A stretch of DNA of 64,000 bases from Botryococcus braunii (taxonomy: Eukaryota; Chlorophyta; Trebouxiophyceae). The DNA is taken from NCBI GenBank assembly GCA_002005505.1, contig MVGU01001346.1, positions 32,501-96,500 on the forward strand, given 5' to 3'. Both the position numbers and the translations under genes were made by a program. The notes under the pieces were generated by a model, which worked only from the letters and a program-made list of their open reading frames with translations, ran no database searches and was not told where the DNA came from. Shown here one piece after another: positions 24,796 to 34,187 of this stretch; position 1 is the first letter of the stretch; every line of letters begins with the position of its first letter.

Positions 24796-25504
24796 TGTTA
24801 TATTGGTGAGATGAATTCGTGCCTTTCCCTCAGGAGAGTAATAGTGGCCTAATCTGCCCTGAATGACAAGCTAGAACAATTTAGGAGAATGAGTAATTGA
24901 TGGCAGAACCTAGACGTTCTGCCAAGACCAATCTAGACTGATTCCACTTAGATAGAGAGAATGAGGTAATCAGACACGTTGTTTTGCTAGAAGGATATAT
25001 GTCACCGGCTCGAAGGGACGAGGCACTTGATCGGGACTATAAAGGCACTTCACGTGTTTGTCTCCCAACAGTTGCCAGTCAAGTCATCTCGCACAGTCGT
25101 CACTGCTTGTTTCTCGACACACAACAAGCGTGCCGCCAGGCTAAACAGGTAAAGTGAAGTTTTAACACTGAATGCACATGAACAATGGATTAGGAAGAGG
25201 TCTAGATAATGTTTATTAGGCTAGTGCTAATGTTTTAACTCATCGGACACGGGTAATACAGACTATCGGTAGTTACGTAGATGGAGTAGTTTGTATTACT
25301 GAGTGATGAGAGAAAGCAACAAGCTTTGTAAGGGACTTGATTGGGACTATAAAGGCACTTCGGGTGTTTGTCTCCCAACAGTTGCCAGTCAAGTCATCTC
25401 GCATAGTTGTCACTGCTTGTTTCTTGACACACACCAAGAGTGCCGCCAGGCTAAACACCCTTCGTGCCGGGTCATACAGGAAACGCCAAGCACATAAGTT
25501 TACA
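24796..25504 (+). repeat. Copia B 3' LTR with split-module structure
   Basis: It starts TGTTATATTGG and ends AAGTTTACA. Module A1 (25021-25148) and A2 (25331-25479) share about 127 bp, including TATAAAG boxes (25038-25044 and 25348-25354). A1 ends CTAAACAG followed by GTAAAG. A2 continues 21 bp past the shared part and ends CATACAG followed by GAAACGCC. A 12 bp imperfect hairpin lies in the spacer (25253-25264 with 25288-25299). Confidence 0.88.
25149..25479 (+). other. Predicted LTR intron, copia B
   Basis: Donor CAG then GTAAAG at 25149. Acceptor CATACAG then G at 25479. Length 331 nt. The intron would contain the spacer and all of module A2. Predicted from sequence only. Confidence 0.45.
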
Positions 25505-25527
25505 GTAATAATGGCCCTCCCAGTGAT

Positions 25528-26153
25528 GACTGTACTACTATGCGGCTAGGTTGGCAGAACTCGGATTTCTGCCAGGCAATACACACAATTTGAACATGGA
25601 CGGTAATAATGCAAGTTACAGACAAGTTTGCAGAAAGAAGGTTCTGTGGTGTGGGCACGGATAGGCAAGGCACTTGGTTGGAACTATAGAGGCACTCCGG
25701 GTGTCTATCATGCTGTTGCCAATCAGTCCTTGACTTGTATATGTCCTTGCTCTACTTCTCATCACACAGTGGAGAAGACATCGTCTAACACTCTCCGTGC
25801 CGCCACCACGCAGGTGACTTGACCTTTGTTAGATTCCCGGGTTTGTTATCAAGATGAACTCTGATAGAACAGACTAGGCATATGTGATTAAGGTTGTCGG
25901 ACGGTGTATTGAGCCTAATCTGAGTGAGAGCGGGTTAGGCTAGTTTGAACAGCATCGTCTCATTAGGGGAGACGAGAGCTATTGTAACGACTTGGTTGGA
26001 ACTATAGGGCACTCCGGGTGTCTATCATGCTGTTGCCAATCAGTCCTTGACTTGTATATGTCCTTGCTCTACTTCTCATCACACAGTAGAGAAGACATCG
26101 TCTAACACCCTCCGTGCCGCCACCATGCAGGATACGCCGAGCTCATAATTGTA
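25528..26153 (+). repeat. Related copia LTR G (solo or truncated)
   Basis: Its start is not certain. Modules A1 (25672-25813) and A2 (25990-26130) are nearly identical to each other and both hold ACTATA. A1 ends CACGCAG followed by GTGACT; A2 ends CATGCAG followed by GATACGCCGAG. A 7 bp perfect stem lies in the spacer (25955-25961 with 25969-25975). It is homologous to LTR B but clearly diverged. No internal region follows. Confidence 0.75.
25814..26130 (+). other. Predicted LTR intron, family G
   Basis: Donor CAG then GTGACT at 25814. Acceptor ATGCAG then G at 26130. Length 317 nt. Same layout as in LTR B. Confidence 0.42.
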
Positions 26154-27857
26154 AACTTCACTACACAAGCAAAGAGGGGAAGATATAATACTCTTGATGC
26201 GGAGCTTGGTTCCATCATGTTTAAAGCTATTGTATCGCTTTGCAACCAGAATTTCAGGTGCACATGCTTCAATGAGTACTCAAACTAGTAAATTTCAAAC
26301 TTGAAATCAAGACGGAATCAGGGTATGACCAGAAATACAACGAGAATCCTTCGGACGCCTGACGCAAATAGTATCCGCATGTCCGATTCGACGGAATACG
26401 GAAATCTCAATGCCAAAGTTTACCACCCCACTTGTAGAGCAATTACGAATTAATAGTTTAGAATACGAAAGAATGTCCGGCATCGGAAGTTGCATGTCTT
26501 TTTGATTAGACAACCCTCTTCAGCTACAAAGAATCTGCTCCCCCCCTCCCCCCTTGCGCTATGTACGACTTTCTCCTTTGATGGCGGCTTTAGCTCCATT
26601 TGCATTCCACTCCATTTGCATGCCGTGAAGGTTGCATTGAAAAGCTAACTTAAATCACCTTCAGCTTGTCTTCTGCAACTTGCTGGCACTCTTGCTTCAT
26701 GGGAGGAGGCAATTGTTTCATTGCACGTGCATTTTTGGTTAGATCCTAATCGACCTCTTTGGCCCGCTTCAACACATGTACTACATCGTGGCCAGATACT
26801 TCTACTTGTGCTGCAATGATTGGCTTGATCCTGCATGTTTTTTATATTGTTGGTAGCACACCTCGTTCACCCATAAGGTGGCCTTTCTTTTAACATATCT
26901 GCAGTCTCGTGCACCATACCCTCGTCCACAAGATGTGGCCTGCCTGACCAGGGTCGGTCACCGCCTGAATCATCATCACTTGATCTCCTCCGTGAATTGT
27001 CTTAGACATTGTAGGAGCTGGTTACCTTATTATGTTAATCGCTCTTGACGTTTAAGGTATTGAAGACCCTGGCCAGAGCTCTGGCGTGCTATACAGCCAA
27101 AACACCACTGCAAGCGCAACGACGTATATACGAGGATCCTCAAGGTAGTACATCCCCGCCTCCACACACACATGCGTTGAGTGCTGGACTTCAATCAGTA
27201 ATGTGGGTACCCTGAGGTAGCCCACGTGACGCACGAGCCTCATGCCTATTTTTAAACCCTAGCTCCCCTACCCTTCACTCCGCCAAATAAACAAGTGCAA
27301 TCGATTTTTCAACCGCGGATTGTACCTTTTGAAAGGCGTTGCCCGGACCTCGCAGTACCATCACGTGTATTCCACGTGGGCTACTTCAGTCCAAAAGCTT
27401 AGCTCGATGCCCCAAAAAATTCTCGCGCCTTAGCCACATACCGAAGTGGTGAATACGCAAGCCGCAGAGAAGGGTAGCCCAACTACAACCGGTCAGCCTT
27501 GGGTCCGCTTGCATTTACTTTTAAATTAAAAGTAAGCAGAGTCTTTGTGTGGGAGTGGAGGAAACGTGCGTGGAGGGGGATGGTGGGGTACCGGATGTTG
27601 GCTCCGTTGTAGCAGTTCCAAGCTGAAGTTGTGATTCAAGGCTTTTCAGCACTTTTCGGTTCCACATTTGGATCTACAGGGTTGTAAGTATGCAATTTCA
27701 ATGTGGAGGGCTGGCTTTATTTGAGGCTTTACTCCTTGTTAGAGGCGAGGTTGGGCACACGGGCCCGGCAATGCTTGGTGTCTGATGGGGGACCGGGCGT
27801 AAAGCATGTGGGTTCGAGCGTGCCTAAGTGAAGGAACTCAGATTTTGGGGCCTTTGG
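26154..27857. other. No gene seen
   Basis: Short frames on both strands carry no recognised domain. The left part is AT-rich, followed by mixed sequence with a short C-run near 26540. It may be genomic DNA flanking element I. Confidence 0.5.
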
Positions 27858-27925
27858 TGTCATATGGAATGAGCATGGTCGGACTTACAGCATCCACAGA
27901 GTACAGTCAGACATCAAAGACAGTC

Positions 27926-28066
27926 CTGCATGACACAAGACGAGCTCATGCAGTGAACATAGCCGTGAGCAGCACAAGACGGCGAGACAAGTGGAACTTC
28001 CAAGGTCTGTTACAGTTTGATGATGTGTTTTTAAGTGTTACGCTAGCCTAACTAAACAAACCTTAC
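27926..28066 (-). other. Predicted LTR intron, copia I
   Basis: Minus-strand donor CAG then GTAAGG (GT at 28066-28065). Acceptor CATGCAG then G (27926). Length 141 nt. It holds a short spacer and module A2. This is the best donor match of the set. Confidence 0.5.
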
Positions 28067-28172
28067 CTGAATGACACAAGACGAGCTCATGCAGTGAACA
28101 TAGCCGTGGGCAGCACAAGACGGCGAGACAAGTGGAACTTCCAAGGTCTAACCATCCTTCTAAACCACGACT

Positions 28173-28181
28173 CCTTATATA
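28173..28181 (-). promoter_or_regulatory. TATA box of LTR I
   Basis: TATATAAGG on the minus strand, its first T 32 bp upstream of the first base of module A1. This puts the expected transcription start at the A1 boundary. Confidence 0.7.
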
Positions 28182-28674
28182 CTGAAGGGCATTGCACTGA
28201 TATGAAGCTAAGCAACATAATCTCTACAAATGCTATGCAGAAGCTACAGCCTCAGATCGTAAGCAAATAGACCAGCACAGCCTCAGATCGTAAGCAAATA
28301 GACCAGATCGTAAACACCTAAGGGGACTAGGTACCGATGGTCCTCAGAACTTCGACATGGATCCGGTACCTCAATTCGAACACAAGACCGATCTTCGAGC
28401 AGGTCGAGCGGACTCCTTACGAATCTCGAAGTTGCCTCAGCAGATTACTCAAGTGTTCAGTTCACATAATACTTGCACGCAGCCTCTAGGTTTACGCTAA
28501 GTCCCGAATCTAGAGATCACGTCTGAGACACCTTACAAACGTCCTAGCAGGCAGCAGAAACCATTTATTTGCTGTTGGAAACGTTACCTTAGTCATGCAA
28601 ACCTAATTGACATCATGAAGACCCTTTATTAATCAATCATAAATGCTACATGATGGTCTTCAGGATTCACGACA

Positions 28675-28692
28675 CCTCCCCTCATGTACTAA
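28675..28692 (-). promoter_or_regulatory. Copia I polypurine tract
   Basis: The minus strand reads ATGAGGGGAGG directly before the 3' LTR start TGTCGTG. Confidence 0.7.
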
Positions 28693-28800
28693 GGTACACG
28701 AGTGGACAACTGCAAACTAAATGCAACACAAAGCAGAGGTCAAGAGGCCAATCAGAACATTCCCTATCATCATTTTAGCCCCAACATGCCTCTGGATTTC

Positions 28801-29451
28801 TCAAACAATATTTTCCCCAGAGATTTGGTGAAGATATCTGCAGAATTCTCTGCAGAAGCCACATACAAAGGGGTTCATGGCTCCCTTCTCCACCTCGCCT
28901 CGCATCCTGTGGTACCTAACACCAATGTGCTTGGTCCTGCGGGAGATGGGAATCCCTCTGATGTTGTCAAGTGCTCCTGTGTTGTCAGAATAAAGCACTG
29001 CAGCACCCAATTCCTCCCCCAAATCAGAGACAAGCTTCGTCATCCACAAAGCTTCATGTACACCACTGCACATGGAAACAAACTCTGCTTCAACCGTTGA
29101 GAGAGCAGCCAACTTCTGCAGCTTACTTCCCCAGCTGACAGCAGCAGTACCACACATGAAAACAAACCCAGAAGTGGACCTTCTACCATCTAGATCCCCT
29201 GCAAAATCAGAATCTACAAAGCCCACAACTGTGCCACTGCCTTTTTCCCATTCTAAACCAAGAGAAGGGTTTGCAGACAAATATTTTAAGACAGTCATCG
29301 CAGCCCTCCAATGATGTGTGGTAGGTTTATTGCTGAACCTACCCAACAGACCCGCCGCGAACGATAATCGGGCCTTACTGTATAAGCCAAATATAAGATC
29401 CCCCCCCCCCAAAAAAGAAAACTCCCTATACCTATTATCTTCAGGCAAAGG
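28801..29451 (-). pseudogene. Copia I RNase H and RT end
   Basis: It reads PEDNRYRE, then RLSFAAGLLGRFSNKPTTHH, VGFVDSDFAGD, STVEAEFVSM and YSDNTGALDNIRG. This is the C-terminal RT connection and RNase H of a copia. The start of the PLPEDNRYRE motif is split by the C insertion and continues at 43394. A C10/G10 run near 29401-29410 sits at a local corruption of the frame. Confidence 0.88.
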
Positions 29452-29456
29452 GTCTC
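29452..29456. repeat. Target-site duplication of copia C (left)
   Basis: GTCTC lies immediately before the 5' LTR. The same GTCTC follows the 3' LTR at 43389-43393. This defines C as a single insertion into element I. Confidence 0.88.
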
Positions 29457-29823
29457 TGTTGAGTTCTGAACATAATTATTGAATGCCTTGTGCTTTAAGT
29501 GATCTTCAGGTGTGCACTATTAGGATATGGGTCCATTGAGAACATAAGGTACCTTAAGACACGTTAGGTTGTGGACGATTTCGACATAAGGTACAATCTG
29601 ATCTAGATTACGCGTTAGTGTGAACGGACTATTAAAGCTGCAATCACCGCATAGTCGAGCAACTGGTTTGGAAAGATACTGGGCACATAAGGATGCCGGT
29701 CTTGTTCATGCAGTTGCATGTGTCTAAAGAGCAGACAGTCGTCGAGGACTGTAGCTGGAGAGGCACGAACTTACGACCTGTCTGCTTGCTTACATGATAC
29801 GACACTGCCCATAACCTTTTACA
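29457..29823 (+). repeat. Copia C 5' LTR, short form (one module)
   Basis: It starts TGTTGAGTTCTGAAC and ends CATAACCTTTTACA, 367 bp. It has the same U3 and TATTAAA as the 3' LTR. It carries a single module and then the terminal segment GATACGACACTGCCC. It lacks exactly the part from the A1 end to the A2 end that is predicted as intron. The junction CAG is mutated to CAT. Confidence 0.88.
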
Positions 29824-29862
29824 GGTTATGGGCCCACCACTCTTCCGCTGAGCCAAGGGCAG
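29824..29862 (+). promoter_or_regulatory. Copia C primer site, half tRNA-iMet type, extended
   Basis: It starts GGTTATGGGCCCACCAC directly after the LTR. This is complementary to the anticodon arm of initiator tRNA-Met, as in Drosophila copia. Complementarity to a plant-type initiator (recalled sequence) continues through CTTCCGCTG and GCC, about 29 of 31 positions. It then stops near tRNA position 9. Confidence 0.8.
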
Positions 29863-29997
29863 ACAGGAGTGCATGGCATCATCGGATGCATCTGTACTGG
29901 GTTTTCCACGGACTCGCCTGACGGCAAGAAGAAGTAAAAAGGAACAACTGGATATTCACTCAGAAGGCCTACCTACAGAGTCTTCAATCTCTTGGGA

Positions 29998-29999
<2 letters not shown>

Positions 30000-30028
<29 letters not shown>
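30000..30028. repeat. Poly(T) run in copia C leader
   Basis: 29 T in a row between the primer site and gag. The matching part of D (about 48508-48530) has ordinary sequence, so the run is an insertion or slippage in C, or an assembly artefact. Confidence 0.9.
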
Positions 30029-30255
30029 CGTGAAGTGACCTGAGATTATCACCCGTCGTCGTTATCGTGAGACCGTCAGTAGGTCCGGGTGGTCAGGCGA
30101 TTGTATTGCTGAAGAATATTTTGCCTATCTTGCATATTAAGGTTACATGCTAGACCTCGAAAGGGTGGAATACTTGAAAGTGCTGTGGTGTACGCCGGAA
30201 GGGTATGCTTAAATCAGCTGTGTCAGGCTGAACGCTGTGAGAGGAAGTGAAGTGT

Positions 30256-31272
30256 ATGACCAGACCTCAAACTCGTTCTCAAAGCAAGGTTTCTGAAAGT
30301 AATCCCAGCAGTACATAGACTATGGCAACACCAGCAGGAGGCAGCACGGCCTCCTCAGGAGCTGGACAGTCAGGACAGACCACTGGAGGCACTGCAGCCA
30401 GCTCGTATGCATACACGATGAACTCCTCAAATCCCAAGATGTCTACTCAGCTGAAGGCAGATCGCACTAATTTCAGGGCTTGGCGTGAAGAGCAAAAGTC
30501 CTGCGCAATGCAAAAAGGAGCTATGGGAGCGTTGTAGACAGCCATGCCTAAGACTGCAGAGAACGCAGCAGTAAAACATTTCATTTTGCAGTCTGTCCCG
30601 CCCATGTGGCAGGACGAAGTCAAACAGCGGGGGAGCGCTTTTGACTTCATTCAGTGGATGGCAGACCGCTGCACTGGAGGGAAGGACAGGGAAATCAACG
30701 AGAAGTGGATCAAGGGGCTCAAACAAGGCATGGTGAAGGGAGAGACAGTGCAAGAATGGTGCCACCGAGTCATCAGTATTGCCGCCTCCCTGGAGGCCAA
30801 TAACCATCAGCTGGGCGACCGCCAGATCTGCAGGTATATGTATAAGGGGCTACCTGCAGTCTTGCAGAACGACGCTTGGGCAATTACCTCCGCCAAGTCA
30901 GACCCCTACAACATGCTGGAGACGATCCTCACTGCCATTGAGAACTTGGAGTACCAGGATATCCCGTTGGCAGAGTCAGTGCAAGTCACAGCATCAGCTG
31001 CAGCAGTTATGGCAGCAGCAGCAGCAGCCGTGCCAGCTCAGGGTGGAATCCCTGGGCCTCCCCAAGGCGCTGGAGCTGCACCGGGCGCTGGAGCAGCACC
31101 AGGAGTGGGAGATGGAGCATCTGCTGATGGTCAGGCCCCCTACGGCCCCCTCTGCTCACAACGCTGGAGGCAGGGGGGCGAGGGTCTGGACGTGGCAGGA
31201 GGCCAAAGGAGGAACTGGCGTGTCGCTTCTGCAACAGGACGGGACATTTCTGGAGGGAATGCCTGGATCTGA
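30256..31272 (+). pseudogene. Copia C gag, with stops
   Basis: Start ATG at 30256 (MTRPQTRSQSKVS). A TAG near 30316 and another at 30535-30537 interrupt it. The body 30544-31272 has the UBN2/gag-type capsid sequence (DFIQWMADRC, NEKWIKGLKQGMVKGETVQE, YMYKGLPAVL, ILTAIENLEYQ). It ends in an Ala/Gly/Pro-rich part. The CCHC knuckle seen in K (CRFCNRTGHFWKEC) is shifted out of frame here. Confidence 0.88.
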
Positions 31273-31290
31273 AGAGGCTGCAAGCTCTAC

Positions 31291-33264
31291 ATGGCACAAT
31301 GCAAGCTGCAAGTGCGGGCCCAGCTGCGTGGTGGGGCACTGGAGCTCCTCAGCAACAAGCCAGCTGGTGGGATGCTGGCCAATCCAGAGGAGGCCACACA
31401 TGCTCCTGGATCTGTGTCCACTATCTTCCCCTTCTTCCCAGGCTGGCATCTCCCACCACCACCTCCTCCAGGTGCTGGTGAGCCTATGTTCGTTTCGTTG
31501 AATGTGCTTACCCCTACGTCTCATGGGGCTTGCAGTACCTCGTGGCTGATAGATAGTGGTGCATCGGTGCACCTTGTAAATGATCTGTCGTTACTACACA
31601 ACCCAGTCATGCATGCCCAACCCCTCCCTCTTCACTTGGCCACTTCTGACGCCAAAGGAGGGATAGTTGCAACTGGGTCTGTGTGTCTGGTCAATGCCAG
31701 ACAAGAGGTGTTTTGGCTGCATAATGTGCAGTGTGTGCCCACTGCACACACTAATCTGATTTTTGTCACAAGAGCCATTCAGGATGGAGCATCATTCCTC
31801 ACTGACAGTGCAGGTGGGTACACGACCATGAAAGGCCCAGCAGGCTGGTCTGGTCAGATAGCCAGAGAGCGAGGGCTGTTTATTTTAGAATGGGTGTGTC
31901 CAGTCAAGAGCCAGCATGCTGCGCAGCCACAGTTCAGTCCTCATGTTGCCTCGTATCATGCTAGGAAAGGGCACGTGTGTATAGATAGACTACTGTGGCA
32001 TGCAAGGTTGGGTCATCCTGGGGTTAAGAGTATGACAAGGTTGGACAACGAAGATCTGGTAACTGGGATCCATGTGTCCCTTGCTCCATGCTCAGAGTGT
32101 CCTCCCCAGTGTGAGTCATGTATACAAGGGAAACATTCTCGCCCCCCCTTTCCAGCTTCCTCTAGGCCTGCAGAGAGTGTGTTAGATAGAGTGCATGTGG
32201 ATACTGTGGGGCCCATTTCACCAGCTGCCATCACGGGAGAGCGTTTTTGGGTTACTGTGGTTGATGAAAAATCCCATATGATAGCCTCATTGGCAGTGAA
32301 GTCGAAAGAAGCCATTCCTAAGGCCCTCATTGAGCTCTTGAAGTACTGGCAGACATTTCATGAGAAAGTGGTGAAGTGTGTGAGATCTGATAGAGGGACA
32401 GAATTTCTGAATCAGCGGTTCAAAGAATTTTGTGCTCAGCAGGGCACTAAAATGGAGACCTCAGCTCCATCCACGCCTCAGCAAAATGGACTTGCTGAGC
32501 GCATGAATCGGACTCTGAAGGAGCACACAAGGACCCTGTTGGTGCACGCTGCAGCAAACCCTTCCTTGTGGAAGGAGGCACTGGAGTCTGCCACCCTGCT
32601 TTACAACGTGGGCCCCACCACACGCAGGCCTCTGACCCCTACTGAGATGTTCTATGGGGTAAAGCCTGATGTTGCTTCCTTGCGCACATGGGGCTGTATG
32701 GCACATGATCACATTCCCCCAGGTCAGCGGTCTGTATTTGGACCAAAGACCATTCTAGGCATGTTCACTGGGTATTGCCCACAGTCTAAGGCATATAGAG
32801 TGTACGTAGGCAATGGTGTATGGAAAGAGAGCAGGGACGTTACATTCCTTGAGCATTTGAGAGGGGGGGAGAGAGTGGGTATGTCTAAGGTGCAACCTGG
32901 ATCCTCTCAATGGCTCTCAGGAGCGTCCTCGCATGGCAGGGGAGGCAATTCCAATGTCCCCAGCTCACCAACAGCCATTCCCATGAATTTTTGGGAAGCA
33001 GAGGATGACCCAGTGGTGGAGTGCAAGCCCACTGGATCTCCTGCTACCACTGCCAGCTCTCCAGAGGATCACATCAGGCTGAGGAGCTCAGTCGGACCTG
33101 TGGCTGGAGCCCCCAGCAGCCAGGATGGTTCCCCTGCCACCTCAGGGACCTCACAGCAGTCCTGGTCAGTGCTGGGACATCTTCAAAATTTAGCTCGGGG
33201 GGGTGCTGAAGCGCAATCGCAACTGGACAAACGGCAGAAGATGCAGGAGAAGGTCAGGTTCTAG
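31291..33264 (+). pseudogene. Copia C protease and integrase
   Basis: Open for 657 codons. Protease active site WLIDSGASVHLVND. GAG-pre-integrase LWHARLGHPGV and CSECPPQCESCIQGKH. Integrase DTVGPISPAAITGERFWV, RSDRGTEFLN, and NGLAERMNRTLK (DDE). The C-terminal part GVWKESRDVTFLEHLRGG leads into a Ser/Pro-rich linker that ends at TAG 33262. This frame is intact, but its parent element is not. Confidence 0.92.
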
Positions 33265-33651
33265 GGGAAATCTCAACATAGACTTCCCCCAGGAACTACC
33301 CTCACAAGGGATCAGCGTTATGAACAGCGCCAGGCTAGGAGGGACTCAGTAGGGGTCCCCATGCATGACCCTGGCTCAGGCCAGGTACTTGTGAGTGAGC
33401 CACCCTTGGTAGGTCTCCCTGATTTGCAGAGGCAGGTTGAGACAGGGGAGGCTATGCTTGGAGAAGATGTTAGCGAGAAGAGTAGTGGGCTAGAAGTGCC
33501 AGCAGCAGAGGAAGCACGTAGCCAAGTTGAGCTGGGAGCCAATAATGCTTATGGGCTGCAGCCTGACACAATAGGCGCAGCTCAGGAAAGTTAGAGTAGT
33601 CTACCTAGGTGTGAGTCCAGGAGAGAGAGAGAGCTGCTGCTTTCACCTGCA
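33265..33651 (+). pseudogene. Copia C pol linker, broken
   Basis: It joins integrase to RT in other copies and is split by stops here. It includes the site CCTTGGTAGGTCTCC, where a solo-type LTR sits in the D/K complex, and a short (GA)n tract at about 33621-33634. Confidence 0.6.
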
Positions 33652-33757
33652 TTGAGAAAGGTGAGAGATTGTAATGGTGGAGCGCATGAGTCTGGCAGTC
33701 CAAGAGAGAGAGTTGGGGAGGGGTCTAGCAGTTCTGGCTGTACTGCAGGATCTCAAC

Positions 33758-33780
33758 ATAAGGTACAAAATGTACCTTAT
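33758..33780. repeat. Palindrome, copy 1, in copia C
   Basis: Perfect 10 bp arms (ATAAGGTACA and its complement) around three A. A second perfect copy lies at 33854-33876, inside a degenerate 96 bp tandem duplication. Homologues in D are at 60725-60747 and 60821-60843. ATAAGGTAC half-sites also occur in the LTR U3. Confidence 0.85.
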
Positions 33781-34182
33781 TCTGGGAACCAGGATCAGAG
33801 GGATATAAAAGACAACAGTCCGAGGAGTGCTGACAGTACTGCAGAGTCTCAGGATAAGGTACAAAATGTACCTTATGTCAAGCTGGGAAAGGTTCACGTG
33901 CCATCTAACCTGAGGAAAGCCCAATGCTCCCTTCAGTGGGATTTTTGGCAACAAGCAATGAGGGAAGAGATGGATTCCCTTGATACCCATGAGGTTCTAG
34001 AGTATGTGGATAGACCACATGGACAGAAAGTTATTCCTTTCCATTGGATCTTCTCCACTAAAAATGATGCACATGGGAATGTTACTCGCTTTAAAGCGAG
34101 GTTGGTTGCCCAAGGGTGTAGACAGATCCCTGGGATAGATGTTGGGGAGGTATTTGCACCCACCAGCAGCTATGGGGCAAGG

Positions 34183-34187
34183 AGGGC
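34183..34187. repeat. Target-site duplication of copia F (left)
   Basis: AGGGC precedes the left LTR and is repeated at 41379-41383 after the right LTR. The uninterrupted sequence in D (about 61148) has this site once. Confidence 0.88.

Larger units (their letters stand above)
27858..28674 (-). repeat. Copia I 3' LTR with split-module structure
   Basis: On minus it starts TGTCGTGAATCC (28674) and ends CATATGACA (27858). TATATAAGG lies at 28173-28181. Module A1 is 28149-28067 and A2 is 28008-27926, about 83 bp each with one clear mismatch. A1 ends CATTCAG followed by GTAAGG, a consensus donor; A2 ends CATGCAG followed by GACTGTC. A 31 bp tandem duplication sits upstream (28251-28310). The LTR recurs at the window end (63932-64000). 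Confidence 0.88.
33652..34187 (+). pseudogene. Copia C reverse transcriptase, N-terminal part
   Basis: It includes LGKVHVPSNLRKAQ, FHWIFSTKNDAHGNVTRFKA and FAPTSSYGARRA, then is cut by the F insertion after GARRA. Two copies of a 23 bp palindrome (ATAAGGTAC arms) lie in its first part. RT resumes at 41384. Confidence 0.9.

Noticed and set aside
25021..26130. Repeated modules as a CRISPR-like or satellite array
   Set aside because: Two units per LTR with fixed flanks, TATA boxes and LTR ends. There are no short regular spacers, and the setting is eukaryotic.
29803..29870. A tRNA gene at the LTR/primer-site junction
   Set aside because: Only the 5' half is matched, on the antisense strand and directly behind an LTR. 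There is no T arm or acceptor pairing. It is a primer site.
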